From positions 83,611 through 147,610 of the forward strand of contig CALFVF010000011.1 of the NCBI GenBank assembly GCA_937928735.1: a DNA stretch of 64,000 bases. Direction: 5' to 3'. A model generated the notes under the pieces. The model saw only the letters and a program-made list of their open reading frames with translations. It searched no databases and was not told the DNA's origin. Shown here one piece after another: positions 35,292 to 44,191 of this stretch (positions are counted from its first letter, which is position 1; each line of letters begins with the position of its first letter). A program made the translations under genes and the position numbers. The DNA is from an uncultured Verrucomicrobiales bacterium (GTDB lineage Bacteria > Verrucomicrobiota > Verrucomicrobiia > Verrucomicrobiales > Akkermansiaceae).

Positions 35292-38270
35292 ATGGGTGAT
35301 TTTCATCAACATGGCGTTGTCACAACGCTGCATCAGCTAAAAAGCCGCTCTCTAGAGAGCCTGGAGAATGATCTTGTGGAGTTTCGCAAAAAGCGCCCCC
35401 TCGCCTTGATCTTGCCCTCCCTATACTCCGAACTAGAAGGGCCGGCTCTCTCAAGAATTGTGAATGAAATCGCAGCCGTGCCCTATCTAGACCAGATTGT
35501 CGTGGGGCTTGATCGTGCGACGAAGGAAGAATACTGCAAGGCACTGGAATTCTTTAGTTTACTGCCTCAAGCACCGCAGATTCTCTGGAATGATGGGCCG
35601 AGGCTGCGCCAGATCGACGCCTTGCTCAAGGCAAAGGGTCTGGCCCCTAAGGAGCCGGGTAAGGGCAGAAATGTCTGGTACATGTTTGGCTATGTGCTGG
35701 CGGCAGATAAGGCCGAGGCGGTAGCGATCCACGACTGTGATATCACGACATATAGCAGAGACCTTCTCGCACGGTTAATCTACCCCGTAGCACATCCGGG
35801 CTTCAGCTATAAGTTCTGTAAGGGCTATTACGCTCGTGTGGCGAACCAAACGATGAACGGGCGAGTGTGTCGCCTACTGGTGACACCCCTGCTGCGAGCG
35901 CTAAAGAAGGTCTGTGGAGAGAATAAGTACCTCGAATACCTCGATAGCTTTCGCTATCCCTTGGCAGGAGAATTCTCTCTCTCCAGAGACGTGTTAGAGG
36001 ATCTGCGTATTCCCTCAGACTGGGGGTTAGAAATGGGCATCCTCTCTGAGATGCAGCGCAACTATGCGACCAATCAGATCTGTCAGGTGGATATTGCCGA
36101 TACCTATGACCATAAGCACCAAGACCTATCACTAGATGATAAGCAAAAGGGTCTCTCAAAGATGAGCATGGATATCGTCAAGTCCCTTTATCGTAAAATG
36201 GCCACACAGGGCGAGGTATTTTCCATGGAGAAAATCCGCACGCTCAAGGCCTCCTACTACAGAGTGGCACTGGATCTCGTGGATGCCTACCATGATGACG
36301 CGGCAATGAATGGTCTGAGTTATGATCGACATAAGGAGGGGGCTGCGGTCGAGCTCTTTGCACAGAATATCATGGATGCTGGCTATGACTATCTGGATCC
36401 TAAGAACTCCATGGAGGTGCCCTTTATGCCGAGCTGGAAGCGTGTTGTTTCCGCGGTGCCAGATGTGTTAGATCGGCTAGCAGAGGCTGTGCGTCTCGAC
36501 ATGGAGGAACATGGCAGTGGTCTAGTCTATGATATTAAGACTCACCCGAATGTTCTCCATCTCAAGCAGAAGCTCAAAAAACATATTTCGATGATCTATG
36601 GAGTGGATGGCTCTGAGGAAATTGCGGAGGAGATCATCACTATAGCCAATATCGGCATCGAATCAGCAGCGACACTAGGCCAAGAGGATAAGTGGAATGA
36701 GCAAGATGTGATGCTCATTACTTACGGGAATTCGATCCAAGAAGAGGGGGAGATTCCACTGCAGACACTACGCCAGTTTCTAAACCAAGAGCTCGCGGAT
36801 ACGGTGAGTGCTGTGCACGTGCTGCCATTCTCGCCGTATAGTTCTGATGATGGGTTTTCAGTGATTGATTACCGCGCCGTAGATCCAAACTTGGGAGAAT
36901 GGCGTGATATTGCCGATCTCTGCTCAGAGTACGATGTGATGGGAGATCTAGTACTTAATCATTGCTCCGCGAAGTCTGAGTGGTTCCAGAATTACTTGAG
37001 AGGGAAGAGCCCGGGGAAGGGCTACTTTGTGGAGGGGGCAGATTATGATGATCTCAGCCAAGTAGTGCGCCCGCGCAGCAGCCCACTGCTCCATAAGGTG
37101 CAGACAGTGAATGGGGAAAAGGAAGTCTGGTGTACCTTCAGTGAAGACCAGGTGGATCTGAACTTCGCCAATCCCCAAGTCCTTCTGGAGATGCTGCGCA
37201 TAATTAGACTCTACATGGATCATGGAGTTCGCTACTTCCGCCTCGATGCGGTGGCCTTTCTCTGGAAAGAATCAGGTACCAGCTGTGTGCACCGACCACA
37301 AACACACGAGATCATTAAGCTCTTACGCCTAGTCATCGAGTCCATTGATCATACCGCAGTGGTGATCACAGAGACCAATGTTCCCAATAAAGAAAACCTG
37401 AGTTACTTCGGTGATCAGAATGGAGCGCACTTGATCTATAATTTCTCCCTGCCGCCGCTACTTCTCTACACCATGCTGAGTGGAGACTGTCAGCATCTGA
37501 ACCGCTGGGTGATGTCGATGCCGCCAGCCAGACCAGGGAGAGCGTACCTTAACTTCATAGCCTCCCACGATGGTATCGGTCTGCGCCCAGCAGAAGACAT
37601 TCTCTCAGAAGAGGAAATGGCCGCCCTTATGGGGCAAGTTCGCGACTTCGGAGGGGAAATTTCTATGCGAAGAGCACCCAATGGTGAGCTGAAGCCCTAT
37701 GAGGCCAATATCGCACTCTTTGATGCCTTTAAGGGGACTATGGAGGGAGTCGATGAGCACCAGATAGCGCGCTACCTCTGCGCCCACACAATCATGCTCG
37801 CACTGGAGGGACTACCTGCATTCTACATCCACAGTCTACTAGGTACGGAGAATCATATCTCAGGATTTGGGCAAACGGGTCAGCCGCGCACAATTAATCG
37901 CTACCAGTGGAATAAGCAAGATCTCGAAGAAACTCTGGCTGACGGGCAGAAACATCATGGTGAGATTCTCTCCTCATTAAAGTCACTGATTCAGCTGCGC
38001 AAGAAACAGCCCGCATTCCACCCGAATGCGACACAGTTCACCCTAAATCTCGGCCCATCATTCTTTGCCTTTTGGCGAGAGAGCATGGATCGGACACAGA
38101 GCATCTTTGCGATTCATAATGTATCAAAGCATGAGCAAGAACTCAGTCTCAAAGACCTCAACTTGATCGAGACAGAACACTGGAAAGACTTGATATCGGG
38201 GCAAGTGTTTGAGAGCGAGCAGAAAGCACTCGTTCTACCAGCTTATGGTTGCTTATGGATTAGTAATTAA
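35292..38270 (+). CDS. Fusion: glucosyl-3-phosphoglycerate synthase (GT81) and glucosylglycerate phosphorylase-like GH13_18
   Basis: This 992-residue protein joins two enzymes. Residues about 1-405 are a GT81-type synthase: start MGDFHQHGVVTTLH, ALILPSLYSELEGPAL, the nucleotide-sugar site PGKGRN (122-127), and the metal motif HDCDI (147-151). It transfers glucose from an NDP-glucose to 3-phosphoglycerate. Residues about 465-992 are a GH13_18 phosphorylase of the sucrose phosphorylase group: VLPFSPYSSDDGFSV, nucleophile Asp652 (FRLDAVAF), acid/base Glu694 (ITETN) and Asp760 (ASHDG). Next to a glycerate kinase and GpgP-like phosphatase, the best guess is glucosylglycerate phosphorylase, giving glucose-1-phosphate and glycerate; sucrose phosphorylase cannot be excluded. 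The frame is continuous, with no internal stop. Confidence 0.87.
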   Translation: MGDFHQHGVVTTLHQLKSRSLESLENDLVEFRKKRPLALILPSLYSELEGPALSRIVNEIAAVPYLDQIVVGLDRATKEEYCKALEFFSLLPQAPQILWNDGPRLRQIDALLKAKGLAPKEPGKGRNVWYMFGYVLAADKAEAVAIHDCDITTYSRDLLARLIYPVAHPGFSYKFCKGYYARVANQTMNGRVCRLLVTPLLRALKKVCGENKYLEYLDSFRYPLAGEFSLSRDVLEDLRIPSDWGLEMGILSEMQRNYATNQICQVDIADTYDHKHQDLSLDDKQKGLSKMSMDIVKSLYRKMATQGEVFSMEKIRTLKASYYRVALDLVDAYHDDAAMNGLSYDRHKEGAAVELFAQNIMDAGYDYLDPKNSMEVPFMPSWKRVVSAVPDVLDRLAEAVRLDMEEHGSGLVYDIKTHPNVLHLKQKLKKHISMIYGVDGSEEIAEEIITIANIGIESAATLGQEDKWNEQDVMLITYGNSIQEEGEIPLQTLRQFLNQELADTVSAVHVLPFSPYSSDDGFSVIDYRAVDPNLGEWRDIADLCSEYDVMGDLVLNHCSAKSEWFQNYLRGKSPGKGYFVEGADYDDLSQVVRPRSSPLLHKVQTVNGEKEVWCTFSEDQVDLNFANPQVLLEMLRIIRLYMDHGVRYFRLDAVAFLWKESGTSCVHRPQTHEIIKLLRLVIESIDHTAVVITETNVPNKENLSYFGDQNGAHLIYNFSLPPLLLYTMLSGDCQHLNRWVMSMPPARPGRAYLNFIASHDGIGLRPAEDILSEEEMAALMGQVRDFGGEISMRRAPNGELKPYEANIALFDAFKGTMEGVDEHQIARYLCAHTIMLALEGLPAFYIHSLLGTENHISGFGQTGQPRTINRYQWNKQDLEETLADGQKHHGEILSSLKSLIQLRKKQPAFHPNATQFTLNLGPSFFAFWRESMDRTQSIFAIHNVSKHEQELSLKDLNLIETEHWKDLISGQVFESEQKALVLPAYGCLWISN

Positions 38271-38342
38271 GGTAGCTCGCAGAGAACCTAGTCGCCAATA
38301 AGGGAAGCGCAAAGGGGAAGGCGCGCGCCCTATCACCCTCTA

Positions 38343-38373
38343 TCACCTCTGGCGCTGGAGAAGCCAGAGGTGA
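38343..38373. terminator. Perfect 11-bp hairpin after the fusion gene
   Basis: TCACCTCTGGC (38343-38353) and GCCAGAGGTGA (38363-38373) pair fully with a 9-base loop, 72 bases after the stop. It lacks a T tract. It may protect the mRNA end or be a protein-binding site. Confidence 0.5.
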
Positions 38374-38407
38374 ATCATGACTTGGTGCATTGTGGAAACT
38401 TGGGAGG

Positions 38408-38433
38408 AAAGTTCATTTTTTATTGAACTTTTT
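38408..38433 (+). terminator. Terminator of the glucosylglycerate operon
   Basis: AAAGTTCA (38408-38415) and TGAACTTT (38424-38431) form an 8-bp stem with an AT-rich loop; the run of T continues for two more bases. Confidence 0.6.
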
Positions 38434-38654
38434 AACGGAGGGGTTGTCTTTGCTATAAGGTTCAACGTGAAACTTGTTCAAAAATTGGGAGAATAGGCTA
38501 GAATGGTGGCGTTTTTTTGCGTCTGACCAATGGCGGCAGCGTTTTGAGATTCTAGAAAATAGACAGATTTTCCAGGCATAGACAAAAGATTGGACTTCTT
38601 GGTTCAGAAGAACTCTCAATACATTAGTAAACTACCTAGTTTAATAAAAATTAG

Positions 38655-38683
38655 TTGACATTCACTTTGGCGAGGGCTAAGTC
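38655..38683 (+). promoter_or_regulatory. Candidate promoter of DUF2061-cysC
   Basis: A consensus TTGACA at 38655-38660 with a poor -10 (TAAGTC at 38678-38683, 17 bases on) precedes the ATG at 38706. Confidence 0.3.
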
Positions 38684-38705
38684 AGCCTTACGTCAGGGCA
38701 AGATA

Positions 38706-38936
38706 ATGAATCAACAAGGCAAAAAATTGAGTAAAGAATCCAGAATGCGCAGTGTTTACAAAGGTCTCACATGGAGAGTTTTGGCGACATTGACGACGTA
38801 TTTATTAGCATGGATCTTTACTGGTGACCTCGAGCAAGCCAGCAAGATCGCAGGTTTCGAGTTTGTGCTAAAATTTTTCATTTACTACGCCCACGAGAGA
38901 GCTTGGCAGATTGTGCCAAGCACCTCAAAATCATAG
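38706..38936 (+). CDS. DUF2061-family small membrane protein
   Basis: From ATG 38706 the protein is 76 residues; the frame extends 17 codons upstream but those cover the -35 box. The family core is RSVYKGLTWRVLATLTTYLLAWIFTGD (first half) and FVLKFFIYYAHERAWQIVP (second half), giving two membrane segments. DUF2061 genes often sit next to sulfate-activation genes, as here 47 bases before cysC. Function is unproven. Confidence 0.85.
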   Translation: MNQQGKKLSKESRMRSVYKGLTWRVLATLTTYLLAWIFTGDLEQASKIAGFEFVLKFFIYYAHERAWQIVPSTSKS

Positions 38937-38983
38937 GCCAAAATCATAGTTGAAATACTTTTAACCCGTTCATTCACAAATCA

Positions 38984-39586
38984 GTGAGTACCACTTCCAA
39001 TAATATCCACCCAGAATTTCAGCGCCAGCTCCCCACAAGTGCCAAGGAGGCCTTGCTCGGGCAGCGCGGAGTCGTCGTATGGATGGTAGGGCTCTCAGGT
39101 TCTGGGAAGTCGACGATCGCTAATGCCCTAGAAAAGGAATTACACGCAGCGGGGCGCCTCGTTGCCATGGTGGATGGTGATAATTTACGCAGTGGACTCA
39201 ATGCAGGACTTGGCTTTAGTGATGAAGATCGCTCAGAGAATATCCGCCGAGCCGCCGAAGTGGCCAAGATCCTCAAGCACAATGGACTCATTACTTTAGT
39301 CACCCTCATCACCCCACAGGAGACCTTCCGCCAGCAGGTGCGCGAGATTCTCGGAGACGATCTCGTGCAGGTGTATGTGAAAGCATCCTTTGAGGCCTGC
39401 CGCGCACGTGATGTCAAGGGCCTCTACGCGAAGGAAGCGGCTGGGGAGATCAAGAATTTCTCGGGGAAAACATCCTCTTTTGAAGAACCAGAGCACGCCG
39501 ATCTCGTCCTCGATACCGAGCGCGAATCCCTCGAGACCTGTGTCTCCACACTAAAAGAATTTATTGCGAAGAAAATTTCAATCTAA
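38984..39586 (+). CDS. cysC: Adenylylsulfate kinase (APS kinase)
   Basis: The 200-residue enzyme, starting at GTG 38984, phosphorylates APS to PAPS. P-loop GLSGSGKSTIANALE (about 36-50), DGDNLRSGLNAGLGFSDEDRSENIRR, VYVKASFEACRARDVKGLYAKE and the FSGKTSSFEEPEHADL region are all typical. It is separate from cysN rather than fused. With the sulfotransferase at 58771 and no PAPS reductase in view, its product likely feeds sulfation of the polysaccharide. Confidence 0.95.
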   Translation: MSTTSNNIHPEFQRQLPTSAKEALLGQRGVVVWMVGLSGSGKSTIANALEKELHAAGRLVAMVDGDNLRSGLNAGLGFSDEDRSENIRRAAEVAKILKHNGLITLVTLITPQETFRQQVREILGDDLVQVYVKASFEACRARDVKGLYAKEAAGEIKNFSGKTSSFEEPEHADLVLDTERESLETCVSTLKEFIAKKISI

Positions 39587-39593
39587 CACGAAT

Positions 39594-40499
39594 ATGGCAT
39601 CTTATTCATTATCTCACCTCAAACAATTAGAAGCAGAAGCTATCTACATATTGCGCGAAACTGCCGCTCAGTTTGAAAATCCAGGTTTACTATTCTCAGG
39701 CGGAAAGGACTCCATTGTCATGGCGCACCTCGCCTACAAGGCCTTTCACCCAGCGAAGCTACCCTTCCCACTTGTCCACGTCGATACAGGGCATAATTTC
39801 CCAGAAACCATGGATTTCCGAGATCGCTTTGTCGAGAAACTTGGAGCGCGTCTAGTTGTCGGCAGTGTGCAGCAGTCCATTGACGAAGGAAAAGTGCAGG
39901 AAGAAACTGGGCCAGACGCTAGTCGGAATGCCCTTCAAACTGTGACTTTACTAGAAACCATCGAGAAAAACGAATTTGACGCCTGCCTTGGAGGTGGCCG
40001 CCGTGATGAGGAAAAGGCACGCGCTAAGGAGCGTTTCTTCTCCCACAGAAATGACTTTGGCGAATGGGATCCTAAAAATCAGCGCCCAGAGCTCTGGAAT
40101 CTCTTTAATGGGCGCAAGCACATCGGGGAGAACTTCCGCGTCTTCCCACTCTCTAACTGGACAGAAATGGACATCTGGCAGTACATCAAAGAAGAAGATA
40201 TAGAGCTACCTAGCCTCTACTTCGCCGCCGAGCGTGAGTGTCTCACACGCAAGGGCACAATTCTTGCGATTTCTGAGTTTGTTCAGCCTCGTGAGGGTGA
40301 AGTTGTTGAGAAGAAGAGCATTCGCTTTCGCACCATGGGAGATGCCACCATCACAGGAGCCGTCGAGTCAGTGGCTGTCGACTATGATGCGATCATTGAG
40401 GAAGTCGCCGCTGCTCGCCAGACAGAGCGAGGGAACCGCGCCGATGACAAGCGCTCAGAGACCTCCATGGAAGACCGTAAGAAAGAAGGTTACTTTTAG
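39594..40499 (+). CDS. cysD: Sulfate adenylyltransferase subunit 2
   Basis: Starting at ATG 39594 (MASYSLSHLKQLEAEAIYILRE) it has 301 residues, 7 bases after the cysC stop; the longer frame overlaps cysC. It is the catalytic ATP-sulfurylase subunit, with the PP-loop LLFSGGKDSIVMAHLA and FPLVHVDTGHNFPETMDFRD. GRRDEEKARAKERFFS and the CysD end RADDKRSETSMEDRKKEGYF are complete. It works with CysN. Confidence 0.96.
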   Translation: MASYSLSHLKQLEAEAIYILRETAAQFENPGLLFSGGKDSIVMAHLAYKAFHPAKLPFPLVHVDTGHNFPETMDFRDRFVEKLGARLVVGSVQQSIDEGKVQEETGPDASRNALQTVTLLETIEKNEFDACLGGGRRDEEKARAKERFFSHRNDFGEWDPKNQRPELWNLFNGRKHIGENFRVFPLSNWTEMDIWQYIKEEDIELPSLYFAAERECLTRKGTILAISEFVQPREGEVVEKKSIRFRTMGDATITGAVESVAVDYDAIIEEVAAARQTERGNRADDKRSETSMEDRKKEGYF

Positions 40500-40595
40500 G
40501 CCAAAGCTAATTTTTAGATCAAAGCCAATCAAACTAACACTCTACTAAGTACCCTAAAAGTACCCGAATTTAAAAATTTACACTCATAGTTACAC

Positions 40596-41846
40596 ATGGA
40601 TCTCTTAAGATTTACCACAGCAGGCTCCGTAGACGACGGCAAATCCACCCTCATCGGGCGTCTACTCTATGATTCAAAATCCATTTTCGAAGATCAGTTA
40701 GAAGCCGTGGAAGTAAGCTCAAAAAAACGCGGTGACGAAGAAGTTAATCTAGCTCTTCTAACAGATGGATTGAAAGCCGAGCGCGAACAAGGCATCACCA
40801 TTGATGTCGCCTACCGCTATTTCGCCACACCGAAGCGCAAGTTCATCATCGCAGATACACCCGGACACATCCAGTACACACGCAACATGGTGACGGGTGC
40901 CTCCACAGCAGATCTCGCGATCATTCTCATTGATGCACGCCACGGCGTGATCGAGCAGACTAAGCGCCACACCTTTATTGCGAACCTACTACGTATTCAG
41001 CACGTCGTAGTTGCTGTGAATAAAATGGATCTCGTCGACTTCTCAGAAGAGCGTTACAATGAAATTGTCGAAGAATACCGCGAGCTCGCGAGTCGCCTTG
41101 GTAATATCGTCAATATCGAGATGATTCCTATCTCAGCTCTGCGTGGAGATAATGTCGTCGATAAGTCAGAGAAAATGCCTTGGTATGAAGGCGGCACATT
41201 ACTCTATCACCTAGAGAACGTCTATGTCGGAGGAACTGAAAACCACGTGGAAGCACGCTTCCCCGTGCAGTGGGTGATCCGCCCGCACTCGAATGAATGG
41301 CACGACTTCCGTGGCTTCGCGGGCCGAGTCGCTGGTGGCGTCTTTAAACCAGGAGATGAAGTGTTAGCCCTCCCATCAGGATTTAAATCTACGATTAAAA
41401 CCATCCACACAGCAGACGGAGATTTAGAAGAAGCCTTTGCGCCTCAATCGGTCACCATCACGCTTAATGACGAGATTGATATCTCCCGCGGAGACATGAT
41501 CGTGAAAGGCAATAATCCGCCAAAGAGCACTCAAGATATCGAAGCGATGGTCTGCTGGTTCGGCGAGCAACCTTTACAGCCGCGCGGCAAGTACATCATC
41601 CGCCACACCGAGCAGGAGACCAAAGCCGTGATCCAGTCACTCGACTACCAAGTGGATATTAATAATTTCCACAAAGTCGAAGACGCCACCACTCTTAGCA
41701 TGAATGACATCGGCCGTATTAAACTACGCACGGCCAAGGCCCTTCACGCTGACCCCTACGCGAAGAACCGCCACACAGGTTCCTTCATCCTAGTCGACGC
41801 CAGCTCGAATGAGACAGTCGCCGCTGGAATGATCGTGCAGCCGTAG
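40596..41846 (+). CDS. cysN: Sulfate adenylyltransferase subunit 1 (GTPase)
   Basis: The 416-residue GTPase drives APS synthesis by CysD. G1 is TAGSVDDGKSTLIGRLLYD, G3 DTPGHIQYTRNM, G4 VNKMDLVDF; the switch KAEREQGITIDVAYRYF is also present. It is shorter than E. coli CysN (about 475) and carries no APS kinase domain. It follows cysD by 96 bases and precedes glf by 50. Confidence 0.96.
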   Translation: MDLLRFTTAGSVDDGKSTLIGRLLYDSKSIFEDQLEAVEVSSKKRGDEEVNLALLTDGLKAEREQGITIDVAYRYFATPKRKFIIADTPGHIQYTRNMVTGASTADLAIILIDARHGVIEQTKRHTFIANLLRIQHVVVAVNKMDLVDFSEERYNEIVEEYRELASRLGNIVNIEMIPISALRGDNVVDKSEKMPWYEGGTLLYHLENVYVGGTENHVEARFPVQWVIRPHSNEWHDFRGFAGRVAGGVFKPGDEVLALPSGFKSTIKTIHTADGDLEEAFAPQSVTITLNDEIDISRGDMIVKGNNPPKSTQDIEAMVCWFGEQPLQPRGKYIIRHTEQETKAVIQSLDYQVDINNFHKVEDATTLSMNDIGRIKLRTAKALHADPYAKNRHTGSFILVDASSNETVAAGMIVQP

Positions 41847-41896
41847 GGCGCATGCGGGGTATATCTCCGCTTGTTTGTTCTCCACCAGCCAGAGTT

Positions 41897-43078
41897 ATGA
41901 GTGCTTGCGAGACACACACCACAGACGTTCTCATCGTCGGAGCGGGCTTTGCAGGTCTGGTCATGGCAGAGAGACTCAGCAATGAGTTAGGTCTGAGTTG
42001 TGTGGTTGTCGATAAGCGCGATCATATTGGAGGCAATGCCTACGACTACTATGATCACGCGGGAGTGCTCGTGCACAAGTACGGGCCTCACTACTTTCGC
42101 AGTAACTCGAAAAAAGTCATAGATTATCTCAGCCAGTATACAGAATGGCGCCCCGTAGAGTATCGAGTCAGTAGTTACACAGAGGGTCAATACTGGAGCT
42201 TTCCCATTAACTTAACAACTTATGAGCAACTCATAGGAAAGCCAGCGACAAGTGCAGAATTTGAAGCTTGGTTAGAGAGTGTACGTGAAGATATTCCCAC
42301 GCCACAAAACTCAGAAGAAGTCATCACTTCCCAAGTCGGCAGAGAGCTCTATGAAAAGTTCTTTAAGGGCTATACGCAGAAGCAGTGGAAACGAGACCCT
42401 TCAGAACTCGACAGTTCGGTCTGCGGACGAGTTCCTATTCGCACTAACCGTGATGAGCGCTATCTCAGAGAAGAATTTCAGGCGATGCCCAAAGAGGGTT
42501 ACACGGTTCTATTTGAGAAGCTCATTAAAGCCACTCCAAACGTAGAGATAGAACTAGAGCAAGATTGGGAAGCCGCGAGAGAAAAGTGGACATACAAGCA
42601 TCTCATTTTCACAGGCCCCATTGATGCCTACTTTAACTATTCACTCGGTAAGTTACCTTATCGCTCACTCAAATTTGAGCACGAGAGCTTCCAAGGAAAC
42701 GAGCTAGAAGAACGCGAATCTGTTAGTGGTAGCCCCACGCATTGGCAGCCCGAGATGCAGGTGAATTATCCAAGCTTAGACGTCGATTTCACACGAATTG
42801 TGGAGATCAAGCACGCCACAGGTCAGAAGATAGAAGCGACAACCATTGTGCGCGAATACCCCGCAGACTACGAGGACACCGCAGAGCCCTACTACCCAGT
42901 ACCTATGGCATCCTCAAAAGCCTTGTATAAACAGTACGAAGCCCTAGCCCAAAAAGAAGAGAACGTGACCTTCCTCGGTCGCCTAGGCACTTACCGCTAC
43001 TACAACATGGATCAAGTCGTCGCCATGGCACTAAAGCAATTTGAGAATTTGAAAAAAGAAGCGCACTTAGCGCCTTAG
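41897..43078 (+). CDS. glf: UDP-galactopyranose mutase
   Basis: From ATG 41897 the protein is 393 residues. It starts with the FAD-binding TDVLIVGAGFAGLVMAERL, then DKRDHIGGNAYDYYD, HKYGPHYFRSN, FKGYTQKQWKRDP and the substrate-site LPYRSLKFEHE. It makes UDP-galactofuranose for the polysaccharide. It has a 2-base gap to the next gene, so coupled expression is likely. The first gene of the polysaccharide part proper. Confidence 0.93.
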   Translation: MSACETHTTDVLIVGAGFAGLVMAERLSNELGLSCVVVDKRDHIGGNAYDYYDHAGVLVHKYGPHYFRSNSKKVIDYLSQYTEWRPVEYRVSSYTEGQYWSFPINLTTYEQLIGKPATSAEFEAWLESVREDIPTPQNSEEVITSQVGRELYEKFFKGYTQKQWKRDPSELDSSVCGRVPIRTNRDERYLREEFQAMPKEGYTVLFEKLIKATPNVEIELEQDWEAAREKWTYKHLIFTGPIDAYFNYSLGKLPYRSLKFEHESFQGNELEERESVSGSPTHWQPEMQVNYPSLDVDFTRIVEIKHATGQKIEATTIVREYPADYEDTAEPYYPVPMASSKALYKQYEALAQKEENVTFLGRLGTYRYYNMDQVVAMALKQFENLKKEAHLAP

Positions 43079-43080
43079 TT

Positions 43081-44181
43081 ATGGAGTTTATAGATTTAAA
43101 AAGTCAGCAGGCACTGATTCGAGCAGATATTGAAGCTCGGATTCAGAAAGTGTTAGATCACGGGCGCTATGTGATGGGGCCTGAGCTCATTGAGATGGAG
43201 GAGGCTCTGGCTCGCTATGTCGGTGTGAAGCATTGTATTGGTGTTGCGAGTGGAACAGACTCGCTACTCATAGCCCTCATGGCCTTGGGCATCCAAGCAG
43301 GGGATGAGGTGATTACCGTTCCCTACACTTGGATTTCTACCGCGGAAATGATTGCGCTTATTGGGGCGAAGCCTGTGTTTGTCGATATTGACGAGAAAAC
43401 ATGGAATATGAATCCCGACCTCCTAGAGGCGGCAATTACCTCGAAGACAAAGGCAATTATGCCAGTGGGAATCTATGGCCAAACTCCTGACCTCACCAAA
43501 ATTAATGCGATTGCCCAGAAGTATAATCTCCCAGTCATTGAAGACGGCGCACAGTCGTTCGGGGCGACTCACCACGGTGCGAAATCCTGTTCTTCTACTC
43601 TTGTTGGCAGCACCTCGTTTTTCCCCTCAAAGCCGCTAGGTTGTTATGGTGATGGTGGTGCCCTGTTTACCGATGATGATGAGCTCGCAGACAGTATACG
43701 GCATATTCGGGTGCATGGACAATCTGCGAAACATCATCATCCTGTATTAGGCGTGAATGGCAGAATGGATACGATTCAAGCGGCGATCATCCTGTCTAAA
43801 CTCACTTTGTTCGATGATGAGATCGCGAAAAGACAAGAAGTGGCAGATGCCTATAGTGATGCCATTTCACAGAGTAAACTTGTGAAAGAAGGTCTGCAAC
43901 TACCACAGCTAGGAGAGGGTAATACTTCAGTTTGGGCACAGTACACGATGCTGTCTCCAAATCGTGATAGTCTGGCCGCAAAGCTAAAAGAACATGATAT
44001 TCCCTCGGTGAGTTACTATGCGGTTCCTCTGCATTTACAGCCTGTGTTTGCAGACTTGGGGTATAAATCTGGCGATTTCCCTGTGACGGAACGTGTCGCT
44101 AATGAAGGCATTAGCTTGCCTATGAACCCATACTTATCAGAGCAAGAGGTACGACAAGTTGTCGGCTGTTTTGAATCATAA
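43081..44181 (+). CDS. DegT/DnrJ/EryC1/StrS sugar aminotransferase, WbpE-like
   Basis: The 366-residue PLP enzyme has the catalytic lysine in [18 protein letters not shown] (near residue 185), and [33 protein letters not shown] and [11 protein letters not shown]. Its whole pattern is very close to WbpE/WlbC, which aminate a UDP-3-keto-GlcNAc acid. WbpA, WbpB and WbpD partners are not seen here, so the substrate is uncertain. Other sugar 3- or 4-amination is possible. Confidence 0.85.
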   Translation: MEFIDLKSQQALIRADIEARIQKVLDHGRYVMGPELIEMEEALARYVGVKHCIGVASGTDSLLIALMALGIQAGDEVITVPYTWISTAEMIALIGAKPVFVDIDEKTWNMNPDLLEAAITSKTKAIMPVGIYGQTPDLTKINAIAQKYNLPVIEDGAQSFGATHHGAKSCSSTLVGSTSFFPSKPLGCYGDGGALFTDDDELADSIRHIRVHGQSAKHHHPVLGVNGRMDTIQAAIILSKLTLFDDEIAKRQEVADAYSDAISQSKLVKEGLQLPQLGEGNTSVWAQYTMLSPNRDSLAAKLKEHDIPSVSYYAVPLHLQPVFADLGYKSGDFPVTERVANEGISLPMNPYLSEQEVRQVVGCFES

Positions 44182-44191
44182 TGAAATCGAT

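Larger units (their letters stand above)
38271..38705. other. Intergenic region before the sulfate/polysaccharide locus
   Basis: This 435-base stretch holds a perfect 11-bp hairpin (38343-38373), an intrinsic terminator (38408-38433) and a consensus TTGACA. A minus-strand frame of 68 codons crosses it but has no start signal or homology I can see. No gene is supported. Confidence 0.55.

Noticed and set aside
38413..38619. Minus-strand frame of 68 codons in the gap after the fusion gene
   Set aside because: It overlaps the terminator at 38408-38433, has no recognisable domain and no start signal. It is probably a chance frame.
38984..41846. CysC-CysD-CysN as a cysteine-biosynthesis operon
   Set aside because: No PAPS/APS reductase, sulfite reductase or CysK is adjacent, while sulfated-polysaccharide genes are; kept as sulfate activation for sulfation, though a second role cannot be excluded.
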